From: CALODL01 sp942492115
Lineage (GTDB): Bacteria > Planctomycetota > Phycisphaerae > UBA1845 > CAIVHJ01
Assembly: GCA_942492115.1 (NCBI GenBank)
Contig: CALODL010000022.1
Location: forward strand, 164,931 to 228,930
DNA length: 64,000 nucleotides
Direction: 5' to 3'
Of the stretch, positions 43,483 through 52,474 are shown piece by piece (the stretch's first letter is position 1; each line of letters opens with the position of its first letter). The notes below the pieces were generated by a model. It had not been told where the DNA came from. It searched no databases and worked only from the letters and a program-made list of their open reading frames with translations. Position numbers and translations under genes: made by a program.

Positions 43483-46317
43483 GTGACATTGCAACCGGAA
43501 CAATTCCGACGGATCGAGAGTCTCTTCGAAGCCGCCATTGAGCTGCCCCCTTCCGAACGCGAGGATTATCTGGCCGCCCAGTGCAGGGATGATGAAGCCC
43601 TGCGCGTGCAGGTCGAGACGCTGTTGCGCGAAGACGCTCGACAGGCGAAGCCAGGTTCGGGCACCACGGTGTTCTCCGGATTCCATGGGCGCGCCAAGCT
43701 CATGTCCACTCCGCTGCCGGAGCGCATAGGACCCTTCAGAATCCTGGCCACGATCGGCGAGGGGGGCATGGGTACGGTCTACGAGGCCGAGCAGGACAGC
43801 CCGAGGCGAACGGTCGCCCTCAAGGTCATTCGCGCGGGACTCGCATCGTCGGCGCTGGTCAAGCGATTCGCCCTCGAGTCCCAGGTGCTGGGCCGTTTAC
43901 AGCATCCGGGCATCGCCCAGGTGTACCAGGCGGGCACCGAGGAGACTGTGAGCGGGCGACTCCCGTACTTCGCGATGGAATACGTGCGCGGCGTTGACCT
44001 GTTGCAGCACGTCAATGAGAAAAAGCTCTCGCCGCGCGAGCGCCTCGAACTGCTCGCACGCCTGTGTGACGCGGTCGAGCATGCCCACCAGAAGGGTGTG
44101 ATCCACCGCGATCTCAAACCCGGCAACATTCTGGTCGATGCATCCGGCCAGCCCAAGATCCTCGACTTCGGCGTGGCCCGGGCCACCGACTCAGACATGC
44201 AGGTTGCCACGATGCAGACCGATGTGGGTCAGATCATCGGCACGCTGCAGTACATGTCGCCCGAGCAGGCGGCGGCTGACCCCGGTGAACTGGACACGCG
44301 CAGCGATGTATATGCCCTGGGCGTCATCGCCTACGAATTGCTCACCGGACAGTCGCCCTACGATCTCAAAAACCGCAAGATTCACGAGGCCACTCGGATC
44401 ATCTGCGAGGAGGAGCCGACGTGGGCCAGTTCGATCAATCGAGAATTTCGCGGCGACATCGAGACCATCGTGGCCAAGGCCCTGGAGAAAGACAAGACGC
44501 GGCGCTACCAGTCGGCTGCGGCCCTGGCCGAGGACATTCGGCGCTACCTCGGGGATGAGCCGATCCTGGCCCGCCCGCCGAGCGTGATGTATCAGCTGCG
44601 AAAATTTACCTTGCGTCACAAGGCCATCGTGACGGGCGTTACAGCGGTGTTCGTCGTGCTCCTGGTGGGCGTCATCGTGAGCACGCGCTCGGCAATACGG
44701 GAGCGCGAAGCAAAAGACGAAATATTGCGCCTGGCCGACCTCAAACGGTTGACCGATGCCCGTGCCGCGGCCGAGAACCTGTGGCCCGCCCACCCGGAGA
44801 GCATCCAGGCGATGGAAGCGTGGGTACGCGAGGAGGCTGGACCGCTGCGCGACAACCTGCCCAGGCATCAGGGCACGCTGGCGGCGCTGCGCGACCAGGC
44901 GCTGGCGTACGATCTGGAGCAGCAACGCCATGATCGCGAGACACATCCGCAGGCCGGTGAGCTGAACGAGACGAAGCAGGCACTGCTCAAGCTGCGCCAG
45001 CAGCTCGAGACGGTCCGTGAAGAGATGAACGAGGATGCAGAAACGCCGGTGAGGAAGATCGCAGAACTCGAGAAGGCGACCACGAAGGCCACTGAGCGTA
45101 TCGCCGAGTTGGAGAAAACGGTCCAGCAGCGCCGCACGTGGCGTTTTGCCGACGACGAACGGCAGTGGCAGCACGACATGCTGGCCGGGCTTGTTGTGGA
45201 CCTCGAAGCGTTCATGGACGACAACCCCAGGAAGGGTACGCTTGCCAGTGTCGAAGAGCGCCTGGCGGACGCGCGCACGATCGAGGAGCGCAGCATCACG
45301 GGCGTCGACGTGGGTGCCGCGTGGACCGAAGCCCTGGCCGACATCACTGATCTGGATGTCTATGGTGGCCTTCGCCTGCAACCACAGCTTGGGCTCGTGC
45401 CGCTGCGCCGTGACGCACGCTCCGGGCTGTGGGAGTTCTGGCACGTGCAGACCGGAGTACGGCCGGTGCCCAATCCCGATACGGCAGCTGTGAACCCGTG
45501 GATCCTGACAGGCGACACCGGCCTGGTCCTCGTGCTGATTCCTGGCGGATCATTCCAGATGGGCGCGCAAAGGGATCATCCAGGGGCGCTCAACTACGAC
45601 CCCGGGGCCAAGGACCGCGAGAGCCCGGTGCACGAGATCACGCTCGATCCGTTCTTCATCTCGCGCTACGAGATGACCCAGGGACAATGGCTTCGCTTCA
45701 CAGGCAACAATCCAAGCGGCTATCCGTTGGACTGGACGTACGCGGGCAAACCGCGGCCCGATGGCACATTCCATGAGAATACGGCGTGGAATCCTGTCGA
45801 GAAGGTTAGCTGGATCGAATGCACGGAAACCCTCGAGCATCTGGATCTGGTCCTTCCGACCGAGGCGCAGTGGGAATACGCAGCCCGCGCCGGAACCACG
45901 ACGGTGTGGTGGACGGGCGATGACAAGACAACGATTGACACCCAACGCGCCGGCAATCTCGGTGATGCGTGGACACGGAGCCAGGGAGCGCCGTCCAGTT
46001 GGGACTTCGAAGACTGGGACGACGACTGGGCAGCCCACGCACCGGTGGGTAGTTTCCTGCCCAACGCGTTCGGGTTGCACGATACGATCGGCAACGTATG
46101 GGAGTGGACCCGGGACTGGCTGGGCAACTACGCCGCCGACGACGTGGAGCCGGGCAGTGGCTATCGCACAGTGTTCGGCGTCGGCGCTCGCGTCTACCGC
46201 GGCGGCAGCTTCAGCGTCGGTGCTGCCTTCGCCAGGTCCGCGTGCCGCTACGACGGTGCACCCGAGTACCGTTTCGGCTACCTTGGCGTGCGTCCCGCCA
46301 GGGACATTGATCCGTGA
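43483..46317 (+). CDS. Membrane Ser/Thr kinase fused to FGE-sulfatase domain
   Basis: A 944-aa protein. The kinase domain has GEGGMGTVYE (92-101), VALK lysine 114, HRDLKPGN 208-215 and DFGVA 228-232. The transmembrane helix is at ~383-403 (VFVVLLVGVIVSTRSA). A long coiled-coil linker follows (~500-560, ELEKATTKATERIAELEK). Residues ~676-944 are an FGE-sulfatase/SUMF1 domain: LIPGGSFQMGAQ, MTQGQWLRFTGN, LPTEAQWEYAARAG, NVWEWTRDW and YRGGSFS. Formylglycine-generating cysteines are not evident, so this is probably the non-catalytic sensor or binding version. The GTG start at 43483 has a weak ribosome site. No sigma gene is paired with it. Confidence 0.92.
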   Translation: MTLQPEQFRRIESLFEAAIELPPSEREDYLAAQCRDDEALRVQVETLLREDARQAKPGSGTTVFSGFHGRAKLMSTPLPERIGPFRILATIGEGGMGTVYEAEQDSPRRTVALKVIRAGLASSALVKRFALESQVLGRLQHPGIAQVYQAGTEETVSGRLPYFAMEYVRGVDLLQHVNEKKLSPRERLELLARLCDAVEHAHQKGVIHRDLKPGNILVDASGQPKILDFGVARATDSDMQVATMQTDVGQIIGTLQYMSPEQAAADPGELDTRSDVYALGVIAYELLTGQSPYDLKNRKIHEATRIICEEEPTWASSINREFRGDIETIVAKALEKDKTRRYQSAAALAEDIRRYLGDEPILARPPSVMYQLRKFTLRHKAIVTGVTAVFVVLLVGVIVSTRSAIREREAKDEILRLADLKRLTDARAAAENLWPAHPESIQAMEAWVREEAGPLRDNLPRHQGTLAALRDQALAYDLEQQRHDRETHPQAGELNETKQALLKLRQQLETVREEMNEDAETPVRKIAELEKATTKATERIAELEKTVQQRRTWRFADDERQWQHDMLAGLVVDLEAFMDDNPRKGTLASVEERLADARTIEERSITGVDVGAAWTEALADITDLDVYGGLRLQPQLGLVPLRRDARSGLWEFWHVQTGVRPVPNPDTAAVNPWILTGDTGLVLVLIPGGSFQMGAQRDHPGALNYDPGAKDRESPVHEITLDPFFISRYEMTQGQWLRFTGNNPSGYPLDWTYAGKPRPDGTFHENTAWNPVEKVSWIECTETLEHLDLVLPTEAQWEYAARAGTTTVWWTGDDKTTIDTQRAGNLGDAWTRSQGAPSSWDFEDWDDDWAAHAPVGSFLPNAFGLHDTIGNVWEWTRDWLGNYAADDVEPGSGYRTVFGVGARVYRGGSFSVGAAFARSACRYDGAPEYRFGYLGVRPARDIDP

Positions 46318-46384
46318 CAGCCATACAACGCCGCAGCAAACCGCCAAGAACACGAGCACTGACAACAACAAGGCCCCGATTGAT

Positions 46385-46714
46385 ATGACCGAAGTCTCGG
46401 TGGTTCTTCCCGTGTTCAATGCCGAACAGACCATTGAACGAGCCGTGCGCTCGATTTTCGATCAGACGCTGCACAAGATCGAGCTGATTGTCGTAGACGA
46501 CGGATCGACGGACGATACGGTTGCCGTCGTGCGCGACATCGACGATTCGCGGTTGAGACTAATAGGCTGTGAACACCGTGGTGTCGTGGCGGCCGCCGAA
46601 ATGCGTGAAGACCAAGAAAAAGCTTCCTCCGGCCAGCCAGGAGCACCGCTCGTGCCGGTCCGTTTGGTATGTGACGCGCAGCCCGTCTCGGCGATGGAGT
46701 GGAACGTGGGGTAG
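46385..46714 (+). pseudogene. Truncated glycosyltransferase family 2
   Basis: The first ~73 residues from ATG 46385 are a normal GT2 start: TEVSVVLPVFNAEQTIERAV, then IELIVVDDGSTDDTV and GCEHRGVVAA. After VVAAAE the family similarity ends, before the D-x-D region. The ORF then runs through unrelated residues to a stop at 46714, about a third of the normal length. It starts 67 bp behind the kinase-FGE gene and the enzyme cannot be active. Confidence 0.75.
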
Positions 46715-46908
46715 GTGCAGTACTTAGCGACAACGCCCAGGGGCCCGTTGCCCGCATTCTGCGACGAAGTTTGCGCATGGACGGCGTGGATTCCGGCTGG
46801 TCGGTGTAGACTGATGGTTCGGGGCCATGAGGCCCAGGGCCGCAACAAATTTCAATCGACCCCAATATTCCGAGTTGACGTATGCCGGATGCGATTGGAG
46901 GAGCACTC

Positions 46909-49900
46909 TTGAATACCAAATCCAGAGTCTGTACTGCGCTGTTTTCGATCATTGTGCCACTGTGTTGCTTGAGCACCGCTTGCAGTCCGCAGTCAGCGGG
47001 AACTGTTGTAGCGGCGGAGGCGCTGAGCACGCACTACGTGCGCGTCGCATTCGATGGACCGGTTCCTGCGCTGGCCGGTGATCCGGCAGCGTACAGCATA
47101 GTCTCGTCCTCTGGCGATGTACTTGCCGTGTCAACGGCCGCGGTGGGCCCAGACGATCGGAGCGTTATCCTCACCACGGACCGGCAGAGCAGGGTGGACT
47201 ATGCGATCAGCATAGGCACTCCGGTAGGCAATGGTGGTTCGTCGGACTCCGCCGCGCCTATCCGGTTCAATGGAAGCGACGAAGAAGAACCATTCCTGGA
47301 GAGAGCGAGTGCACTGTCCAGCCAGGAAATACTCCTGACGTTCAATCGCGGCATGGACATCGCAGCATTGGCCAGCGTATCCAACTACGAGGTCGCTCCG
47401 GCACTTGTCCCTGTCGAAGCCATCGTGACTCCGGATGGTCAGGCCGTGCGTCTGAGACTGCCCGCGCACGAATTCATGGTTCACGTGTCCTACACCGTGC
47501 GCGTCAAGAACTCGCTTACGGAACCGGCTCCGTTACTGGTTGATCCGACGCGTGCCGAAGTCGTGTTCGAAGGCATCGCCGCCGTTGACACCGCGGGGCC
47601 GAGTGTGAGTGTTGTGGAGTCACGAGACGCCAACACGGTTGTGGTGACATTCAGCGAGCCTGTCGCTGAGGGCACGGTTCTTCCGCAGAGCTTCGAGATC
47701 GACCCGCCTTTGGCAGTGATCAGCGCGGACGTGCAGTCGTTCGGGACCCAGGTTGTCTTGATTACCCAGACGCAAGTGGCGGATGTTCCTTACAGCCTGT
47801 CGGTATCGCGTGACATCGTAGACCTGGCCGGTAATGAGATCGTGAACAGAGCCGGTAAGTTTACGTTCGCGGGGCAACTGGCCCTTGCGGGTGTCGACGA
47901 ACTCCCTCGCGTGGTCGGCGCGGTGTCCGCCGGCAACCTCTCCGTGATTGTCGCATTCAACAAGGTCATGGGAGAGGGCATCGACAATCCGGCGCATTAC
48001 GAGATTGCGGGGAGCGATACGGCGTATCTGCTGGTTGTCGATGCGATTCCCAACGAACAGAACACCGCGGTGGAGCTGGTGACCCTCAGCCAGTCGTCCG
48101 ACGAGTACACGGTGCACGTCGTCAATGTGCACGACGCCGTGGGTAACCCACTCACCGCGCCCGACGGCCTGTTGCCGCCACCCATCGGGTTTGATCCGAC
48201 GCGTGCGACGTTCCGCGGAACGCCGCCGGTCATCAATTTCGAGGCCAGCCTGTACACCGTCGACAGCGCCACGGGCACGCTGGTCCTTGTTGATCCACGA
48301 ACCGGAGTCGGCAGCGGTGTGGGTCCGTTGGGCGTGTCCGGAGTCCGCAGCCTTGCGTACAACGCCAACACCGGGGCCTTGTACGGCACAACCATCGCTC
48401 CCAACCAACTCGTCAGCATCGACATCGACTCCGGTGTGGCCCGTGTCATCGGATCGCTGGGTGATTTCGATGTGCGTGGACTCGCCTACGACGACAACAG
48501 GGACAGATTGTACGGAACGACCATCAACCCGAGCCGGCTCGTGCACATTGCCCCACAAAGCGCTGCGGTCAGCGTCATCGGCAGCCTCGACCAGAACATC
48601 TGGACGCTGGCCTTCGATGCGCACACCGACACGCTGCTGGCCGCCAATGATAAGACACTCATGACACTGGACCCGGTGACGGCCAATACCATGACGCGCG
48701 GCAACCTGATGTTCAACACCATTCAAGGCCTGGCAATGAACTCCGGATTTCGTGCCCTGTACGGAATGGATCGTGAGTCCGGTCAACTGCTGGTCATCGA
48801 TCAGTACACCGGTGAGAGCACGGTGATTGGTCACATCGGCCTGAACCAGCCTTATGGATTGGCTGTTGGGCCGCTGCCGCTCAACGAGCAGGTGGATACG
48901 GACGGCGATGGTTTCGCCGACTGGTTCGAGGAGATCGGCTGGTTCGTGACCATCGAGTTCGACGACGGCACCACGAGTACCGCGCACGTCACCAGTGATC
49001 CGTTTAGTAGGGACACCGACGGCGACGGCATTTGGGACGGCGACGAAAACCGTCACAACTTCGATCCGAGGACCGACGACACAGATGCCGACCAGGTGTC
49101 CGATTTCGATGAATGGAACATCTGGTACAGCGATCCGCGCAAGCAGGACACCGACTACGACGGCATCAGCGATCTCTTCGAGGTCAACCTCTTCAAGACA
49201 TCGCCGACGCTCGCGGACACTGACGGCGACCAGATGCCCGACAACGTGGAGCTGTTCGAGGCCAACCGCAACCCGCGAATTGCCGACCTGCCACTCCCAC
49301 AAATCAAGATTGGTCAGATCAGCCTCGTTCTTGATGAGCGCGTCGAGTACACCGACGAAACCGGCGTGACCCAAACCGAGGAACGGTCGGCTACGACCAC
49401 ACTCTCACAAAGCCAGGAGCGCAGTTTCAGTACGTCCGACACCCAGACGCGCGAACTCACGGATACATTCAGTCAGGAAGCATCCCTTGAAGTGGGTTTC
49501 GACGACGGCTATGCCTGGAAATTCACCGCCACGGTCGGGTTTGAGCAAACACGATCGCGCGGCTACTCGGCCACGCTGGATCGTTCGTCAGTCGAGAGTG
49601 CTTCGGCCGAAGAGCAGGAATCATTGGCATTTGCCAACGAGGTCAGTAACAACAGGTCATTTACCCGGACGACCGAAGATGCGGACATGCGGGTCGATGT
49701 CACCGTCACGAACGACGGCGACGTGGCCTTCAACATCACCGATATGGAGCTCGTGGCCCTTGTGCGGGATCCAGCGACCAGGGCCAACATCCCGGTGGCC
49801 ACGCTGCTGCCGGAGCGCACGTTGGCACTGGGCGAGGACATCGACCTCAACCTGGGACCGTTCGACCGCGACCGCGGGCCCTTCATCTTCAGAGACGTAC

Positions 49901-52329
49901 AGATCTTTCCCGAAGTGGCCCGCCGACTGCGCGAATCACCGCAGGCCATCACCGTGGAGCTGTCCAACTTCAATGTCCGTTCGGAGGATGGGCGCCTGTT
50001 CGCGTTCTCATCTCAGGAAACGAACGATAGGACTGCCGGCATCGTGATTGATTACGGCCAGGTCTGCTGTCTGCCGAACGGCTCGTGCGAGAATCTCGAC
50101 CCCGAGAGCTGCGACCTCCAGGGCGGCATCTCGGATGGCAGAGTTGAAACCTACCGCGTGGCCACCGCGGGTCGCTTCGACATCGCCACTGGCGCCCCGC
50201 TGGGCATCTCGATGCAGACCGCGTTGGAGGACATCATCGGCATCACCAGGTCGGACAACCCCAACAATCAACCGTTCGCAGATGACTTGAGCGGTGCGGA
50301 CATTCAGAACTCGTACGGGACGTTTTATCAGGATCTGGATACGAATGACGATGGCGTGACCGATGTCACCGTCGAACAACTGATGCGCGTGCGCAGAGTG
50401 GAGACCGATCCGGAGATTCAGAGTCGGGCTCCGACGGCACGACGATTCTGGGTGGTGATCGTGCCGCCGGGAACACCGCCGTACACCCACTTCAGCGAAC
50501 TGCGCCTATTGGGTGGACAGAACTACTCTATCTCATTCGAAGCGGACGACGACCAGGACGGTCTCTTTGCACGGGTCGAGGCCGTTTTCGGGAGTTCCGA
50601 CCAGGAGTCGGACACCGATGGAGATGGAGTCGGTGACTACGAAGAAACGACCGAGGGATGGCTTGTCAACGTGGATGGCCAGCGGCGAAGAGTCTATTCG
50701 GATCCCGTGGACAGGGATTCCGATGACGACGGCATAGAGGACATGATCGAGCGGAACCTGGGTACGGATCCACGCAGGCGTGATACCGACGGTGACGGCA
50801 TCACTGACCCGGCCGAATTGAATGGTTACGTGATCCTGCAGAGAGACAACGACTCTGATCCCAGCAACGATCCGCCTTTGGCAGTCGATCCCTATGTGGG
50901 TTCGATGCCAGGGTTGGTGGACCATAACGCTCTTGGAGCCGTTGCGTACGCTACCGATCCGCTGTCTGTTGACACGGACAATGACAGCATTCGCGATGGT
51001 CGCGAAGCATGGCTGGGATCCAATCCCAACGACCAAGACGATGCCCATACAGTGCGGGATACAGATCAGGACGGCTTGAGTGACCTCGAGGAAGAACAGG
51101 GTTGGTATGTGCTGACAGACACAACCCCCTCATTTTGTGTGGGCGGACCCGACGACGGGCTCCCGTGCACCAATTTCCTTACGGATTGCGGCTTCCCAGC
51201 CGGCGTGTGCGTCCCTGAAGCCATTCCCCCTTGTGCTATCGGGAATACACCAGGCTGTATCAGCTCCGACCCCAACAACCCGGATACCGACAATGACGGT
51301 TTACCCGATCTGCTTGAGAAGGTTCTCGGTTCACACCCACGACTCGCGGATACGGATGGCGATGGCTTGCTCGATGGGCATGAATTCGACTCCGACAACT
51401 ATTTCACGGAGTACCCAGAGTTCCTGGGCCGCTGTGCGCTCTCTCCGAATCCGACCCAATGTGTCTATGTCGAGCCGGCCGCGACGATTGGTTCCGATCT
51501 TCTGGACACCGATACCGACGACGACGGACTGTCGGACGGTTTCGAGATCAACCAGTCGGTATGGCGAGTCCACGTGATCGGCGAACCGATATACACCGTG
51601 ACTTCCAACCCGCTGCTGGCCGACTCCGACGGCGACGGTCTTGACGATGGCGTGGAGTACGATGGTAAAGACCTGGTTGACCCGGATGATTCCACGGACC
51701 CAAACAAGTACGACACCGATGGCGACTGCACTGTAACACCAGCTAACTGCAGCGATGGAGCCGAGTTTGTTTCTAGTCGTGACCCATTAAGGCAGGATCA
51801 GAACGTCACAATTCGGATCGATTCCTTCTTTATGGCAGACACTGATTGTAGTGGCGGCGAGATCAACGGAGGCTATTGGGAATGGAAAGACGCGACCTTT
51901 TTCACCCTTGGCCCGGGTGACACTGATGGGCGGATCCCGCTGTACCATCACGAGTGCCTTGGCGATTTTGTTGACGGCAATATCAACGCTAATTGCTTTC
52001 CCCCCACGAACGAGTTTTGGGAAAACTATTGCCAGTGGTTGATTCCAGAGGGCCAGGCCGTGCCCGCGAATCCACTCGGCTACGTGGCTCCCACTCCACG
52101 GGTCTATGAGGGGCTACACTCGGGACAGCAAGTTGTGTTTAGCAGTGATTGGATGTCGGAGAATGACGACGGCAACGGATGCGGTTGCCCGTGTGGGAGC
52201 CATGGCATCATGGAGTCCATCATTCTCATCTACCCCGTACAACCGATCTACAACGCCCAGTTCACGATTGGCGATATGGAGGCCGACCTTTGCGAAATGG
52301 TCGTTACGTACACCGTGATCGTCGACTAG
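46909..52329 (+). CDS. Giant calcium-binding surface lipoprotein (TSP3 repeats, propeller, beta-rich toxin-like domain)
   Basis: An 1806-aa protein. TTG 46909 has a strong GGAGGAG 5 nt upstream; the ATG at 46882 has none. The lipobox is LSTAC. Four Ig-like (SbsA-type) repeats lie at ~30-430, then a propeller at ~440-650 (TGTLVLVDPRTG, GALYGTTIAPNQLVSIDI). TSP3-type calcium loops (DTDGDGFADWFEE, DTDYDGISD) follow at ~660-790. A Ser/Thr-rich alternating beta domain (~800-1045, TTTLSQSQERSFSTSD) comes next, then many more TSP3 loops (~1225-1620) and a Cys-containing end domain. TSP3 plus an amphipathic beta region recalls binary-toxin calcium domains, but no toxin activity is shown. Confidence 0.85.
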   Translation: MNTKSRVCTALFSIIVPLCCLSTACSPQSAGTVVAAEALSTHYVRVAFDGPVPALAGDPAAYSIVSSSGDVLAVSTAAVGPDDRSVILTTDRQSRVDYAISIGTPVGNGGSSDSAAPIRFNGSDEEEPFLERASALSSQEILLTFNRGMDIAALASVSNYEVAPALVPVEAIVTPDGQAVRLRLPAHEFMVHVSYTVRVKNSLTEPAPLLVDPTRAEVVFEGIAAVDTAGPSVSVVESRDANTVVVTFSEPVAEGTVLPQSFEIDPPLAVISADVQSFGTQVVLITQTQVADVPYSLSVSRDIVDLAGNEIVNRAGKFTFAGQLALAGVDELPRVVGAVSAGNLSVIVAFNKVMGEGIDNPAHYEIAGSDTAYLLVVDAIPNEQNTAVELVTLSQSSDEYTVHVVNVHDAVGNPLTAPDGLLPPPIGFDPTRATFRGTPPVINFEASLYTVDSATGTLVLVDPRTGVGSGVGPLGVSGVRSLAYNANTGALYGTTIAPNQLVSIDIDSGVARVIGSLGDFDVRGLAYDDNRDRLYGTTINPSRLVHIAPQSAAVSVIGSLDQNIWTLAFDAHTDTLLAANDKTLMTLDPVTANTMTRGNLMFNTIQGLAMNSGFRALYGMDRESGQLLVIDQYTGESTVIGHIGLNQPYGLAVGPLPLNEQVDTDGDGFADWFEEIGWFVTIEFDDGTTSTAHVTSDPFSRDTDGDGIWDGDENRHNFDPRTDDTDADQVSDFDEWNIWYSDPRKQDTDYDGISDLFEVNLFKTSPTLADTDGDQMPDNVELFEANRNPRIADLPLPQIKIGQISLVLDERVEYTDETGVTQTEERSATTTLSQSQERSFSTSDTQTRELTDTFSQEASLEVGFDDGYAWKFTATVGFEQTRSRGYSATLDRSSVESASAEEQESLAFANEVSNNRSFTRTTEDADMRVDVTVTNDGDVAFNITDMELVALVRDPATRANIPVATLLPERTLALGEDIDLNLGPFDRDRGPFIFRDVQIFPEVARRLRESPQAITVELSNFNVRSEDGRLFAFSSQETNDRTAGIVIDYGQVCCLPNGSCENLDPESCDLQGGISDGRVETYRVATAGRFDIATGAPLGISMQTALEDIIGITRSDNPNNQPFADDLSGADIQNSYGTFYQDLDTNDDGVTDVTVEQLMRVRRVETDPEIQSRAPTARRFWVVIVPPGTPPYTHFSELRLLGGQNYSISFEADDDQDGLFARVEAVFGSSDQESDTDGDGVGDYEETTEGWLVNVDGQRRRVYSDPVDRDSDDDGIEDMIERNLGTDPRRRDTDGDGITDPAELNGYVILQRDNDSDPSNDPPLAVDPYVGSMPGLVDHNALGAVAYATDPLSVDTDNDSIRDGREAWLGSNPNDQDDAHTVRDTDQDGLSDLEEEQGWYVLTDTTPSFCVGGPDDGLPCTNFLTDCGFPAGVCVPEAIPPCAIGNTPGCISSDPNNPDTDNDGLPDLLEKVLGSHPRLADTDGDGLLDGHEFDSDNYFTEYPEFLGRCALSPNPTQCVYVEPAATIGSDLLDTDTDDDGLSDGFEINQSVWRVHVIGEPIYTVTSNPLLADSDGDGLDDGVEYDGKDLVDPDDSTDPNKYDTDGDCTVTPANCSDGAEFVSSRDPLRQDQNVTIRIDSFFMADTDCSGGEINGGYWEWKDATFFTLGPGDTDGRIPLYHHECLGDFVDGNINANCFPPTNEFWENYCQWLIPEGQAVPANPLGYVAPTPRVYEGLHSGQQVVFSSDWMSENDDGNGCGCPCGSHGIMESIILIYPVQPIYNAQFTIGDMEADLCEMVVTYTVIVD

Positions 52330-52331
52330 TG

Positions 52332-52448
52332 CTTCGACACAGCTCGCCTCAGGTGTGGCCACGTCCGCGAGTGTATGCTCAGCACTAGTCCTGAGCCGAT
52401 CTGTCGAAGTCTGCTACCCGTAGAATCCACCTTGTCGAAGGACTAGTC
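52332..52448. repeat. REP-like TCGA-containing intergenic repeats
   Basis: The gap carries CTTCGACA (52332-52339), TGTCGAAG (52402-52409) and TGTCGAAG (52433-52440), together with CTAGTCC twice. The phrase CCTGAGCC...TGTCGAAG resembles extragenic palindromic elements common in many bacteria. Whether it is dispersed elsewhere in this genome cannot be seen. Confidence 0.5.
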
Positions 52449-52474
52449 CCGTGCGGGGCCGTACGTGTAACGAT

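Noticed and set aside
47620..49374. 584-aa minus-strand open frame
   Set aside because: Antisense to the giant lipoprotein; rich in Val/Asp/Arg repeats that mirror the Asp-coding codons, no family features.
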